A stretch of 37,234 bases of DNA from Candidatus Latescibacterota bacterium (GCA_022827835.1 JAJEIO010000038.1:1-37234), one strand, 5' to 3'. Shown: positions 22,249 to 30,736, numbered from the stretch's first letter. Notes: a model not told the origin generated them from the sequence alone. Translations and numbers: made by a program.

Positions 22249-23262
22249 ATGTTCATCGACGAAATGACCATCACGGTGGAGTCGGGCCATGGCGGCAGTG
22301 GCTGTTGTTCGTTTCGGCGCGAGAAGTTCGTGCCGCGCGGCGGGCCGGACGGCGGCGATGGCGGCGATGGGGGCGATGTAATTTTCCGCGTTGATCCTCA
22401 ACTTAACACGTTGCACGATTTTCGCTACCAACGCCACATCCGCGCTGGTCGCGGTGCCCATGGCGAGGGCAAGCGCCGGACGGGTCAGCGCGGCGAGCAC
22501 GCGATTATCTGCGTGCCGCCGGGCACCCTCTTGCGCGACGCAAAGGGCGCGCTGATCCGCGACATGGTCGCGGAGGGGCAGGAGTTGGTCCTGCTGGAGG
22601 GTGGTCGCGGAGGTCGGGGTAATGCCCGCTTTGCCACGCCTCGCGTGCAGGCTCCACGGCGCGCCGACTCTGGGCGAGAAGGCGAGCAAATGGTGGTGCG
22701 GCTCGAGCTGAAGTTGCTGGCGGATGTGGGGTTGGTGGGCTTTCCCAATGCGGGCAAATCCACGCTGTTGTCGCGGCTTTCCGCGGCCCGCCCCAAAATT
22801 GCCGACTATCCCTTCACGACTTTGGAGCCGCACTTGGGGATTGTGCAGTGGGCCGAGGGCGAGAGTTTTGTGCTGGCCGACTTGCCGGGGCTGATCGAGG
22901 GGGCGCATGAGGGCAAGGGCTTGGGCATGCGGTTTTTGCGCCACATCGAGCGCACGCGCATCCTGCTGTTTGCCATTGATTGCATCAGCCCGGACCCGCG
23001 CGGCGAGCTGGAGGCCCTCCGCGGCGAGTTGGATGCCTTCGACGAGGGAATGCGGCACAAGCCCGCTGGGATTGCGCTGACTAAGGCTGACTTGCTAGGG
23101 CCGAATGCGGAATTTGAAGATCCGTTTGCCGATTTGCGTGCGCCGCGCTTTTTGGTCTCGGCCGTTACCGGTCGTGGAGTGACTGAGATGCTGCGCAGTG
23201 TGGGGCAGGCGGTGAAGAAGCTGCGTGCTGACGAAGCATTTGTAGTTCAAGAAAAAACCTAA
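22249..23262 (+). CDS. obgE: Obg-family GTPase
   Basis: This 338-residue GTPase acts in late 50S ribosome assembly and stress control. The glycine-rich Obg fold covers residues 1-157 (F-I-D-E-M-T-I-T-V-E-S-G-H-G-G, then repeated G-G-D-G-G). The G domain shows G1 G-F-P-N-A-G-K-S-T near 165, the switch region D-Y-P-F-T-T-L, G3 D-L-P-G-L-I-E-G-A and G4 T-K-A-D. There is no OCT domain after the G domain, as in the short form. I chose the ATG at 22249 because the family begins M-F-I-D and longer starts would run into the dnaB coding region. It is the last gene of the housekeeping block. The following PIN gene starts 29 bp later and is compositionally different. Confidence 0.95.
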   Translation: MFIDEMTITVESGHGGSGCCSFRREKFVPRGGPDGGDGGDGGDVIFRVDPQLNTLHDFRYQRHIRAGRGAHGEGKRRTGQRGEHAIICVPPGTLLRDAKGALIRDMVAEGQELVLLEGGRGGRGNARFATPRVQAPRRADSGREGEQMVVRLELKLLADVGLVGFPNAGKSTLLSRLSAARPKIADYPFTTLEPHLGIVQWAEGESFVLADLPGLIEGAHEGKGLGMRFLRHIERTRILLFAIDCISPDPRGELEALRGELDAFDEGMRHKPAGIALTKADLLGPNAEFEDPFADLRAPRFLVSAVTGRGVTEMLRSVGQAVKKLRADEAFVVQEKT

Positions 23263-23291
23263 AGCACACCGTTCTATAAAAATAGCACAAT

Positions 23292-23795
23292 ATGCCAACC
23301 GTTTATTTGGAAACGACGATTCCCAGTTACTTAGCTGCTCGGCCAAGCCGAGATATTATTATTGCTGCTCACCAGCAGATCACACGTGATTGGTGGCGCG
23401 GTGCTCGCGAACGTTTCGATGTATATATTTCCGAGGCTGTGTTGGCAGAAATTTGTCTCGGTGATCCAGATATAGTCGCACGTCGTCTAGCGATCGTGGA
23501 AAAATTGCCGGTCATAGAGCTCAATAATGAGGTGCAGGACCTTATTTCCATCTACGCTCAACGTCTCGGTTTGACAGGCCGTGCCCAGATAGACTTGCCC
23601 CATATTGCTTTAGCTGTTACATACTCAATGGACTATCTGGTAACATGGAATTGTGCCCATATTGCTAATGGGGAAGTCATTCGTCGGCTCGGAGCTATTA
23701 ATTCGGAGTTGCATCTTCACATGCCTGTCATTGTTACACCTGAAGAACTTTTGCAACCGCCCGGAGGAGAATATGAACCGCGATCCTATCGTTGA
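23292..23795 (+). CDS. PIN-domain ribonuclease (VapC-like toxin)
   Basis: This 167-residue PIN protein has the subfamily start V-Y-L-E-T-T-I-P-S-Y-L, with Glu7 in place of the usual first Asp. A second acidic position is in S-E-A-V-L-A-E-I. The helix D-L-P-H-I-A-L-A-V-T-Y and the strand Y-L-V-T-W-N-C-A-H-I-A-N-G complete the site. PIN toxins cleave RNA and are held in check by a partner. In the relatives I recall, the partner is a small protein starting x-D-P-I-V-E-E-V encoded just downstream. Here the downstream gene overlaps this one by 23 bp and starts with that motif, but is far longer. No ribosome-binding site is obvious before 23292, so translation may depend on the upstream message. 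Confidence 0.85.
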   Translation: MPTVYLETTIPSYLAARPSRDIIIAAHQQITRDWWRGARERFDVYISEAVLAEICLGDPDIVARRLAIVEKLPVIELNNEVQDLISIYAQRLGLTGRAQIDLPHIALAVTYSMDYLVTWNCAHIANGEVIRRLGAINSELHLHMPVIVTPEELLQPPGGEYEPRSYR

Positions 23796-24588
23796 AGAAA
23801 TTCACCAGACGAGGCAGAAAATTTGGGAAGAGTGCGGCGGCGATCTCGACCGATTTCTAAACCGTTTGCGCGGTGCTGCAAAACAAGATCGCAGTCGCGT
23901 GGTAAGCACTACGTCTCTGCCCGCAGAAGCCTACGTCAAAAAATCGACTGAAGTGGTGGTTCGCGGACTCGTCGGTGCAATCCCGTACGTTGGAACACTG
24001 CTAAACGAAGCTATTTTTGAAGGGCGCGCCCGTCTTAAACAGGAACGTCTCGAAAAGTTCGTGGGGTATCTGGCAGAAAACCTTCAGACTCTTGAGACCG
24101 ACAAAATTGATGTCGCCTATATTCAAAGCGCAGAGTTTGTCGATTTCCTAGAAGATGTCTTGATACGAGCCGCCAAGGTTAGAGCGGAGGAAAAGCGAAG
24201 AAAACTGGCCGCAGTACTCGCGGGCCGGTTGCAGCACGCCGAAGGTACGCCTTTCGACGATCGCTTTCTGGATCTGTTGATTGCCCTGTCAGACATCCAA
24301 GTGCGCATTTTGGCTGAACATCTGCGGGCGGCTGAGGAACGAGAGGATACAGGGGAAGACGATAGTGATACAAGCGTTGAGTACTGCCAGCCGAGTCACT
24401 ATAATGTCTCGGATTCGGAGTACTCTTTTTTAATCCAAGATTTAATGTCAAAGGCACTTCTCTATACTCGGGGATTCGGTCTTGGGCATCTTGGCCCAAC
24501 TTCTGGCCCATCTGAACTCCTAGAGGTTACAGAGCTTGGGCAAGAGTTCATCCGATTCCTAAAGAAAAACACGGCTCAGGTACCTTGA
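23773..24588 (+). CDS. Antitoxin-like N-terminus fused to a large unknown domain
   Basis: This is a 271-residue protein. Residues 1-45 (N-R-D-P-I-V-E-E-I-H-Q-T-R-Q-K through ...R-V-V-S) look like the complete small partner of PIN toxins of the neighbouring type. Residues 55-271 form an additional domain. It opens with a hydrophobic glycine-rich stretch V-V-V-R-G-L-V-G-A-I-P-Y-V-G-T-L-L-N-E, continues as charged helices (R-L-K-Q-E-R-L-E-K-F-V-G-Y-L; R-A-E-E-K-R-R-K-L-A-A-V-L-A-G-R-L) and ends in a winged-helix-like region with L-L-E-V-T-E-L-G-Q-E-F. I do not know this domain, though the G-A-I-P-Y-V-G-T-L-L opening seems familiar from uncharacterised proteins. GGAGGAGA precedes the ATG. It overlaps the PIN gene by 23 bp, which supports a toxin-partner pair. 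Confidence 0.72.
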   Translation: MNRDPIVEEIHQTRQKIWEECGGDLDRFLNRLRGAAKQDRSRVVSTTSLPAEAYVKKSTEVVVRGLVGAIPYVGTLLNEAIFEGRARLKQERLEKFVGYLAENLQTLETDKIDVAYIQSAEFVDFLEDVLIRAAKVRAEEKRRKLAAVLAGRLQHAEGTPFDDRFLDLLIALSDIQVRILAEHLRAAEEREDTGEDDSDTSVEYCQPSHYNVSDSEYSFLIQDLMSKALLYTRGFGLGHLGPTSGPSELLEVTELGQEFIRFLKKNTAQVP

Positions 24589-24639
24589 GGAAGACATCCG
24601 TACCTATGGCCCGATTGCAACCACCAGTGGTCGTGTCCT

Positions 24640-25482
24640 TCACCTAAAGCCGAGAAACCGCCGCGCGGTCTCGCCCATGATGAGTTGGCGCTGCTCGCTG
24701 CTCAGGTCGGGCAGCAGGTGATCAAGGACCTCGACGCATTCGCCGTAGCCGGGGTCGGCTACAATCCAGGGAAAATCCGAAGCCCATAGCAGGCGTTCGG
24801 CACCAAAAGCGTCCAGCAGGCTGCGGTGCCAAGCGGCCAAGTCGGGATAGGGATAGGCCGCCTTGCTCATGGCGTATTGACCCGACAAATGGACGCAGAC
24901 GTTGGGCGAATCGGGCGCAGGGCCGAGGAACCCAGTCGGCGGCGGCATCTCTGTGTCGATCTGCGGGCGGCCCTTGGCGTCCCAAGTGAACCGATCCTCG
25001 CGTGGACAGACCATGAGGTGATTGATCACGACGCGCACTTGGGGAAAGTCCGCGAGGAACTGGGGCACCAGTGGGGCGGAAGTGGCGCGCAAATAGAGCC
25101 AGAGCACGTAGTCTTTGCGGGCGGCGTGTTCCCATATCGGACGGGAAAAGTCGCCGAGCGAGCGGAGCCGGAAGCCGATGATCGAGCCGGCTGCGGCGAG
25201 GCGATCCATGTGGTCGGCGGGTGAGGACTCGTCGGGCGGGATCAAGCCGATGCCTAAGAAGCGGTCGGGATAGGTGCGCAGGCAGTGTCGCAAATAGGCG
25301 TGATGCGCGAGGCTGGTGCCGCCGGTTTGCACGAGCACAGACTTGTCGATGGCTTGGTCGGCCATGTGCGCCAAGAGATCTTCGACGGGGGCTTCGCGCT
25401 CAGCGGGCATACTTGAGGTGATCTCGCGCGGGAACTCGGCACTGGGGCGGGCGAAGACGTGCAGATGAGAGTCAATACGCAT
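24640..25482 (-). CDS. Amidohydrolase-2 family metal-dependent hydrolase
   Basis: This 280-residue TIM-barrel hydrolase has the metal-binding start R-I-D-S-H-L-H-V-F (H-x-H), a mid-protein histidine in V-V-I-N-H-L-M-V-C-P, another in V-H-L-S-G and the C-terminal catalytic aspartate in L-W-A-S-D-F-P-W. The family includes decarboxylases, lactonases and hydrolases of aromatic or sugar-derived compounds. The usual short relatives act on lactones or dicarboxylic acids, but the substrate here is unknown. It is transcribed divergently from thrB; the two start codons are about 35 bp apart and should share a regulatory region. The ribosome-binding site is weak. Confidence 0.88.
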   Translation of the reverse strand: MRIDSHLHVFARPSAEFPREITSSMPAEREAPVEDLLAHMADQAIDKSVLVQTGGTSLAHHAYLRHCLRTYPDRFLGIGLIPPDESSPADHMDRLAAAGSIIGFRLRSLGDFSRPIWEHAARKDYVLWLYLRATSAPLVPQFLADFPQVRVVINHLMVCPREDRFTWDAKGRPQIDTEMPPPTGFLGPAPDSPNVCVHLSGQYAMSKAAYPYPDLAAWHRSLLDAFGAERLLWASDFPWIVADPGYGECVEVLDHLLPDLSSEQRQLIMGETARRFLGFR

Positions 25483-25517
25483 AGTTTTATTGGGTTGGGA
25501 TGAGGTTTAATGTAAAA

Positions 25518-26471
25518 ATGGAGAAGAGTGCTTCTATGGACAAGGTGGCCGCGCCGCCTGTGAAACAAGTGAGGGTACGCGCACCGGCTACGTCGGCGAA
25601 TTTAGGAGCGGGTTTTGACTGCTTGGGACTGGCGCTGGAATTGTACATGGATTTGGCAGTGGAAGAAGGCGAAGGCGAGGGCTTGGAAATCGCGGCCACG
25701 GGCGAGGGGAGTGAGAGCGTGCCTTTGGACGAGCGCAATGTCGTCTATCAGGGGGTGATGCAAGCCTATGCGCGGGCCGGTAAGACGCCCGGGCGGCTGC
25801 GTCTAGCCATTGACAGCCAGATCCCTCTGGCCAGTGGACTAGGTAGCAGCTCGGCGGCTTTAGTCGCTGGCTTGACCGCCGGTGCCGAGTTGTGTGGAAT
25901 GGGGCTGGATCGGGAGGAGGTTTTGCGGCAGGGTGTAGCTGTGGAGGGACACCCGGACAATGTCGCGCCCTGTGTGTTGGGGGGGATCGTCATCGCGGCT
26001 TTGGACGGCGAGGACGTTGCATGGGCGCGGATCGAGCCGCCGAGGGATTTGGCCGCGGTCGTGGCCATACCGGATTTTCCCCTGCCCACGTCCAAGTCGC
26101 GGAGCGTGCTGCCCGAGCAGATTGAGCGCCGGGATGCGATATTTAACGCCGGGCGCGTCGGTTTGTTGGTGGCCGCGCTGCAACAGGGCGACTACAGTCT
26201 GCTGCGGACTGGGATGCAAGATCGGTTGCACCAGCCCTATCGAACGGCCTTGGTTCCGGGGATGGAGGCAGTATTGACAGCGGCTACAGAGGCTGGAGCA
26301 TTGGGGGCGGCGTTGAGCGGGGCCGGGCCAACCGCGTTGGCGCTGGTCAGCGGACAGGGTGCAGAGGTGGCCGATGCCATGCAGCAAGTGTGGGCTAAAG
26401 AGGGGATTGCCGCGCGAACTTTGGTCCTCGGCCTCGCCGCCGAGGGCGTTCAATGCGTGAAAGAGAGGTGA
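25518..26471 (+). CDS. thrB: Homoserine kinase
   Basis: This GHMP-family kinase of about 317 residues phosphorylates homoserine in threonine synthesis. The N-terminal motif R-A-P-A-T-S-A-N-L-G-A-G-F-D-C-L-G is diagnostic. The ATP loop P-L-A-S-G-L-G-S-S-S-A-A follows, as do G-H-P-D-N-V-A-P and the C-terminal G-A-L-G-A-A-L-S-G-A-G-P-T. Start choice is uncertain: in-frame ATGs lie at 25500, 25518 and 25536. I give 25518 because TGAGG lies 12 bp upstream. The first 20 or so residues before the conserved motif are not family-typical under any choice. It opens a tight operon, with the SDR gene starting 2 bp after its stop, though the two products have no obvious pathway link. Confidence 0.93.
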   Translation: MEKSASMDKVAAPPVKQVRVRAPATSANLGAGFDCLGLALELYMDLAVEEGEGEGLEIAATGEGSESVPLDERNVVYQGVMQAYARAGKTPGRLRLAIDSQIPLASGLGSSSAALVAGLTAGAELCGMGLDREEVLRQGVAVEGHPDNVAPCVLGGIVIAALDGEDVAWARIEPPRDLAAVVAIPDFPLPTSKSRSVLPEQIERRDAIFNAGRVGLLVAALQQGDYSLLRTGMQDRLHQPYRTALVPGMEAVLTAATEAGALGAALSGAGPTALALVSGQGAEVADAMQQVWAKEGIAARTLVLGLAAEGVQCVKER

Positions 26472-26473
26472 AT

Positions 26474-27475
26474 ATGGTTAGCGAAGCCGCGCTCATAGAC
26501 GACATGACAACCCCGACGCCCGAAGTCGTGGAGGCCGTGCGCCAGTTGGACGGGCCGATCCTGCTACTGGGGGTCAGCGGCAAGATGGGGCCGACTTTGG
26601 CCGAACTGTTGGTGCGGGCCGGGGCGCAGCAGGTGGTGGGGGTAGCGCGCTTTGGAGATGCGGAAAAGCGGCGCTACTTGGAGGACGTCGGCGTGCAAAC
26701 CATTGCCTGCGACTTGCTCGCCGACGAGGTGCTGAAGGAGTTGCCCGATGCGCCCAACGTCCTCTTGCTCGCCGGATTTAAGTTTGGAGCCACGGGCAAT
26801 GAAGACGCGACTTGGGCGATGAACACCGCGTTGCCCGGCGCGGTGATGGCGCGCTACGCACAGTCGCGGATCGTCTATGTGAGCTCGGGCAATGTGTATG
26901 CGTATGCCAAGGCTCCGGGAGTGGGGGCGGCTGAAGACGGGGATTTGGAGCCGGTGGGAGAATACGCTCAATCGCGCTTGGGCGGCGAGCGGGTCGCCCA
27001 GTACGCGTCGCGGGTGCGGGGGACGCCCTTGGTCATTGTGCGGCTGTTTTACGCCACTGAGCCGCGCTACGGCATCATCCGCGATCTGGCCGATAAGGTG
27101 TGGCAGGAAGAGCCGATTGACTTGACTATGGGGTACGTCAACCAAATTTGGCAAGGTGACGCCAACGCCTATTTGTGCCGCTTCTTCCCCCTGTGCGATA
27201 GTCCAGCCGACGTCATCAATCTGACCGGACCGGATACCTTATCCGTGCGCGAGTTGGCCGAACAGCTAGGGAAGATCATGGGTAAAACGCCCCACTTTAC
27301 GGGCACGGAGGCTCCAGACGCCCTCTTGGGAGATAGTCGGCGCTTGTGCGCGGAATTTGGCCACCCGCGCGTCGGTCCAGAGCAGATGTTGCGCACTGTG
27401 GCCGAGTGGGTCATGGCCGATGGTCTGAGCCTGGGTAAGCCGACCAAATACGAATCTCGCAGCGGGCAGTTCTAA
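26474..27475 (+). CDS. NAD(P)-dependent epimerase/dehydratase (extended SDR-like)
   Basis: This 333-residue protein has a Rossmann fold with the nucleotide-binding loop L-G-V-S-G-K-M-G-P-T near 31-40, a following G-V-A-R-F and C-D-L-L. The mid-region strand V-Y-V-S-S-G-N-V-Y contains the catalytic serine. The catalytic tyrosine is in E-Y-A-Q-S-R-L-G-G-E, so the usual Y-x-x-x-K appears as Y-x-x-x-R. Such proteins reduce, oxidise or epimerise sugar nucleotides or free sugar derivatives. The Lys-to-Arg change may alter activity. It starts 2 bp after the thrB stop with GAGAGGTG upstream and is followed after 2 bp by the next gene. The grouping with an alpha-helical toroid-like protein and a nearby amidohydrolase suggests small-molecule or sugar catabolism. 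Confidence 0.85.
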   Translation: MVSEAALIDDMTTPTPEVVEAVRQLDGPILLLGVSGKMGPTLAELLVRAGAQQVVGVARFGDAEKRRYLEDVGVQTIACDLLADEVLKELPDAPNVLLLAGFKFGATGNEDATWAMNTALPGAVMARYAQSRIVYVSSGNVYAYAKAPGVGAAEDGDLEPVGEYAQSRLGGERVAQYASRVRGTPLVIVRLFYATEPRYGIIRDLADKVWQEEPIDLTMGYVNQIWQGDANAYLCRFFPLCDSPADVINLTGPDTLSVRELAEQLGKIMGKTPHFTGTEAPDALLGDSRRLCAEFGHPRVGPEQMLRTVAEWVMADGLSLGKPTKYESRSGQF

Positions 27476-27477
27476 CG

Positions 27478-28380
27478 ATGAAGGAGCGGATCGCCGAGGT
27501 GGCCGCCAAGTCCGTCGAGGCGCTGTTGGCGGGCGGTACGGGTACCAGTGCGCTCCGGGACGGTCAATTGTTGTGGTCGCTGTCTCATTTGTGGGATCAG
27601 CCGCGCTACCGGAGGCTAGTCGAGCAGGTGGCCGAGAGCCGTGAGCACGATGAGGCTGCGGTTCGCGATTCTCTTGCGTTGGCCGAGGGACTGGCAGCCT
27701 GTGGATATTGGGAACGGGCGCGGACGCTCGTGCTGCAAAGCTTGGCGCGTTGCGATGCGGCAGACTACATCGGCGAGTCGCCAGAGGGGCAACCCATGCC
27801 CAAGGGAGCGCGCTGTCTAGATGACTGGGCGCAGGTGCTGAGCGTGTGTACTCGCCTTTTGCACGTCCGCGCCCACCGCGAACTGCAAATAGCAGCCGCT
27901 CGCGCCGTAGCTGCCATCTTGAACTATCACTACCACCCGGACTTGGGGGGGGTGCTCTTTGCCGTCCGCGGTGACTTCTTCCGTTTTGACGAGTACTGGG
28001 GGACCTGCGTATATAGCGAGGCGGCGCTCGCCGCGCTGACTGCGCTGTTGGACGAGGCCGGTCGCCGTAGGGAGACGCATCTCAGCGCCTTGGCGGGGCG
28101 CTACCTGCACCAACACGTAGAGGCCGCTTGGGATCCAACCGAAGGCGGCATCCGCAGGGAGTACAGTGGCGACGTTTGGAGCGCGGAAAAGCCCGGGAAC
28201 GTCCAAGCCGCAGCCGTAGGTGCCTTGGCGACGTTGCACCGCTATCAGGGCGGCGACTGGGAGGCTGAATGGCTGGAGCGGGTGCGAGATTACCAACGGA
28301 ACTGCCCTACTGATCCGCTCGCCGAGTTGCGCTGCTTAGTTCGCTGCACGCGGGAACCGAAGAAAAACTTGACATTGTGA
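27478..28380 (+). CDS. Alpha-helical protein of unknown function (possible alpha/alpha-toroid fold)
   Basis: I do not recognise a specific family for this 300-residue soluble protein. It has regularly spaced helices with aromatic and glycine-rich turns: D-G-Q-L-L-W-S-L-S-H-L-W, then G-Y-W-E-R-A-R, then Y-H-P-D-L-G-G-V-L-F-A-V-R-G-D-F-F-R-F, and A-A-W-D-P-T-E-G-G-I-R-R-E-Y. The pattern of paired helices with W-D-P-x-x-G-G-I-x-x-x-Y resembles (alpha/alpha)6-barrel proteins such as unsaturated glucuronyl hydrolases or epimerases of the AGE type. That is a fold-level guess. It starts 2 bp after the SDR gene stop, so the two are translationally linked and probably act in one pathway. Confidence 0.75.
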   Translation: MKERIAEVAAKSVEALLAGGTGTSALRDGQLLWSLSHLWDQPRYRRLVEQVAESREHDEAAVRDSLALAEGLAACGYWERARTLVLQSLARCDAADYIGESPEGQPMPKGARCLDDWAQVLSVCTRLLHVRAHRELQIAAARAVAAILNYHYHPDLGGVLFAVRGDFFRFDEYWGTCVYSEAALAALTALLDEAGRRRETHLSALAGRYLHQHVEAAWDPTEGGIRREYSGDVWSAEKPGNVQAAAVGALATLHRYQGGDWEAEWLERVRDYQRNCPTDPLAELRCLVRCTREPKKNLTL

Positions 28381-28432
28381 AGTGAGAAAGCCATTCTGAC
28401 CGCAGGCGTTTTGACTAGTCAGGAGGTCTATC

Positions 28433-29509
28433 ATGATCGTCTATCACGGCACGACGCGCCGCGCCGCGCGTCAGATCGCCCGCGATGGTTTTCAGCCGCG
28501 GTCGCCTTCGCGGCGGGTGTGGTTTTCGCGGGGCAAGAGTTACGCCAAGCAGCGGGCACACTCCAAATCGCGGCACACGCGAGATCGCCCCGTTGTGCTA
28601 ACCGTAGATCTCGACTTGAAAACTCTGCGCCAGCGCTATGGCAGTCGGCAGGTGCGCGAAAGCGGCGGGGTCATCTCGATCAACGGAGCTATTCCCGCGT
28701 CCTCGCTGCGCAGCCACTACGGGCTGGGCCTCCCGGAGACTGCCGAGGAGATCGCCCGCTGGGTCAACGCCGTCTTGGGCGTCAAGGCGCACAAGGGCGT
28801 CAGCGCCCGCCACGAGGGTGTCTTGCGCTTGGCCCGCTGGATCGACAACCGGCTGGCGACCCGGCCTACTGCGCGGCTCGGCGAGAAGGAGTTGCTCGCT
28901 CGCGCTGCGCAGTGGCTCCCCGACCGCTTTGCCGGGGTGGAGATCGACTTCGAGCACTTGCGGGTCTGGCCCAAGGTAGCGCGCGAGGCCGAAGCGCAGC
29001 AGGCCGCGTTTGAAATTGCAGCGCCCGTCGATCGCCGCGAGGAAGAGGCCATTGATTGCTTAGAGTCAGACAAGCCGCAGCGGCAGGTGCGCGGCCTCCA
29101 GCTCTTGGCCGACCTAGACGACCCAGACCTGTTTGAGTGGTGCGTATTGCTGCTCGGCGAGAGCCAGCCGCAAAGCACAGTCGGCATCCTCAAGGTGATG
29201 CGGCATTGCGATGACATTCAGCCGGAGGTGTTGGTTCCGTACGCGGAAAGCGAGCACAAGGCGGTGCGCGGCGCGGCCATTGAAGTGCTGGTCCTGCGCA
29301 GTGGGGAGGAGGCCCCGAAGTGGTTTTGGCGCGGCTTGACCGACCCAGTGTCGCACGTGCGGCTGAGCGCGGCTAAATTCCTCGATCGCCTGGACCCGCG
29401 CACGCATCGCGACAGCTTTGAGGCCGCGCTCTACGACCCGCACCCGCAGGTGGCGCACGCAGCGCGCAAGCTGACGCAGCGCATGGGATTTGAACCGTTG
29501 TCTTGGTGA
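28433..29509 (+). CDS. ART-like domain fused to HEAT-like repeats
   Basis: This 358-residue protein has an N-terminal segment (1-100) reading V-Y-H-G-T-T-R-R-A-A-R-Q-I-A-R-D-G-F. Next come R-V-W-F-S-R-G-K-S-Y-A-K-Q-R-A and V-I-S-I-N-G-A-I-P. This H-G-T / helix / W-F-S layout is what ADP-ribosyltransferase-like folds (PARP/RNA 2'-phosphotransferase relatives) look like. From about 200 the protein is a chain of helical repeats of HEAT/armadillo type (R-Q-V-R-G-L-Q-L-L-A-D-L-D-D-P-D; K-A-V-R-G-A-A-I-E-V-L; S-H-V-R-L-S-A-A-K-F-L; P-Q-V-A-H-A-A-R-K-L). HEAT repeats usually bind proteins or nucleic acid. An AGGAGGT ribosome-binding site precedes the ATG. It stands 52 bp after the previous gene. The ART assignment is by pattern only. 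Confidence 0.7.
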   Translation: MIVYHGTTRRAARQIARDGFQPRSPSRRVWFSRGKSYAKQRAHSKSRHTRDRPVVLTVDLDLKTLRQRYGSRQVRESGGVISINGAIPASSLRSHYGLGLPETAEEIARWVNAVLGVKAHKGVSARHEGVLRLARWIDNRLATRPTARLGEKELLARAAQWLPDRFAGVEIDFEHLRVWPKVAREAEAQQAAFEIAAPVDRREEEAIDCLESDKPQRQVRGLQLLADLDDPDLFEWCVLLLGESQPQSTVGILKVMRHCDDIQPEVLVPYAESEHKAVRGAAIEVLVLRSGEEAPKWFWRGLTDPVSHVRLSAAKFLDRLDPRTHRDSFEAALYDPHPQVAHAARKLTQRMGFEPLSW

Positions 29510-29558
29510 AGGCTCAGTAGCCAAGGCAACCTCCGATCTTCTCCAGTTTTCTAGAATT

Positions 29559-30734
29559 CTACTCGCCCGCCTGTTCGGCCAAGTAGTGTTTAGCTGTTTC
29601 GTCGGCGGGGTTGATCTCTATGATTTGCCGGTAGTGTTCGCGGGCGCGGGGGACGTCGTGGCGGATGGCGGCGATGGAGGCTAGGGCGTGGAGGATGTTG
29701 AGGTCTTGGGGTAGGCGTTTGAGTAGATGGGCAAGCTGTAGCTCAATGTCTTCGATGTAATCGGGGACCTCGCGCTGCTCATTTGTTGACGGCTTCTGGT
29801 CCGGTTTGAGCGACGAGATCAACGTCCCCACCATCCCGAAAGTCCCCCCCAGCCCTCCAGTGCCCCGGCGGGACTGGAACGGGACCTGGACGTCAAGCGC
29901 AGTAAGGCTCAAGGATGCGGCTTCGACAAAGGCGGTGGCAGCCTTGGCATAGCGCCCGGCTTCGGCGAGTGCGCTGCCCAAGTTGTAGTAGATGGCCGGG
30001 TTGTTCAGCCCGTAGGTGGCAAGCTCGGCGTAGATGGCCAACTCGCGGTCGCGGTCGTTTGCCGCAAAGGCGGCAGTGGCTTGGTCGCGGAGGGTGCTGA
30101 GGTGGTCTTCTACTTTGTGCAGGACCGCGGTAGCCGCCGGGTCGCGACCGGGGACCAGCAGGGTTAGCTGGCCGCGCGGGTCGCGGCTCAAGACCGGGGT
30201 CTGGACGGTGAAGAGCAGTCCCTCGTCGGCTAGGGCCGTGGCGATTTTTTGCAGGTAGCGGGGTGAGCGGGTGCGGAGGAGGGGGTGCCAGCTATCGAGC
30301 TGATAGGTTGTGCCTGCGAGGTGGTCCCAATCCGCTAGGGTCAGGAAACGGCGCAGCAAGTCTTGTAGAGACTGGCCCTCGGCGACGAAGAAGGAGAAGG
30401 CATACTCCTCGCCCCGGTAAACGTTCACCAGATAGGAGCGTAGCTCGCGCTGGACGACGAGGGTATCGCCGAAGTAGCGGGTAAAGGCCAGCAGATGCCA
30501 CAGCGGCAATTCTTCGCTGGCTTTTGCGAGGGCTTGGGCGATGGTGCAGGTTGCGGGGGCGTCTGCGTGGTAGCGGACTTCGACTTGGTCGATGAAGGCT
30601 TGGGGATCGACGTTGCGGCGCGCTAGTTCGGCGGCGACGCTGGCTAGGTAGGGGGCCTGATAGTTGGCGCGTTCTAGGGTGAGGGCGCGGACGAGATCCT
30701 CGTCGTGATAGGCGGCGAAGTGGTCTGCCTGCAT
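29559..30734 (-). CDS. Tetratricopeptide-repeat protein
   Basis: This 391-residue cytoplasmic protein has two recognisable TPR zones, at about 263-305 (N-P-A-I-Y-Y-N-L-G-S-A-L-A-E-A-G-R-Y-A-K-A-A-T-A-F) and about 350-391 (D-L-N-I-L-H-A-L-A-S-I-A ... A-R-E-H-Y-R-Q-I-I-E-I-N-P-A-D). The middle part (R-T-R-S-P-R-Y-L-Q-K-I-A-T-A-L-A-D-E-G-L-L-F-T-V) resembles the short DUF2007-type signal-transducer fold, though I am not sure. The start at 30734 is 2 bp after the stop of a small membrane protein gene, and a far upstream frame-consistent start would overlap that gene entirely, so I prefer 30734. Function is likely scaffolding; no enzymatic motif is seen. Confidence 0.78.
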   Translation of the reverse strand: MQADHFAAYHDEDLVRALTLERANYQAPYLASVAAELARRNVDPQAFIDQVEVRYHADAPATCTIAQALAKASEELPLWHLLAFTRYFGDTLVVQRELRSYLVNVYRGEEYAFSFFVAEGQSLQDLLRRFLTLADWDHLAGTTYQLDSWHPLLRTRSPRYLQKIATALADEGLLFTVQTPVLSRDPRGQLTLLVPGRDPAATAVLHKVEDHLSTLRDQATAAFAANDRDRELAIYAELATYGLNNPAIYYNLGSALAEAGRYAKAATAFVEAASLSLTALDVQVPFQSRRGTGGLGGTFGMVGTLISSLKPDQKPSTNEQREVPDYIEDIELQLAHLLKRLPQDLNILHALASIAAIRHDVPRAREHYRQIIEINPADETAKHYLAEQAGE

Positions 30735-30736
30735 GT

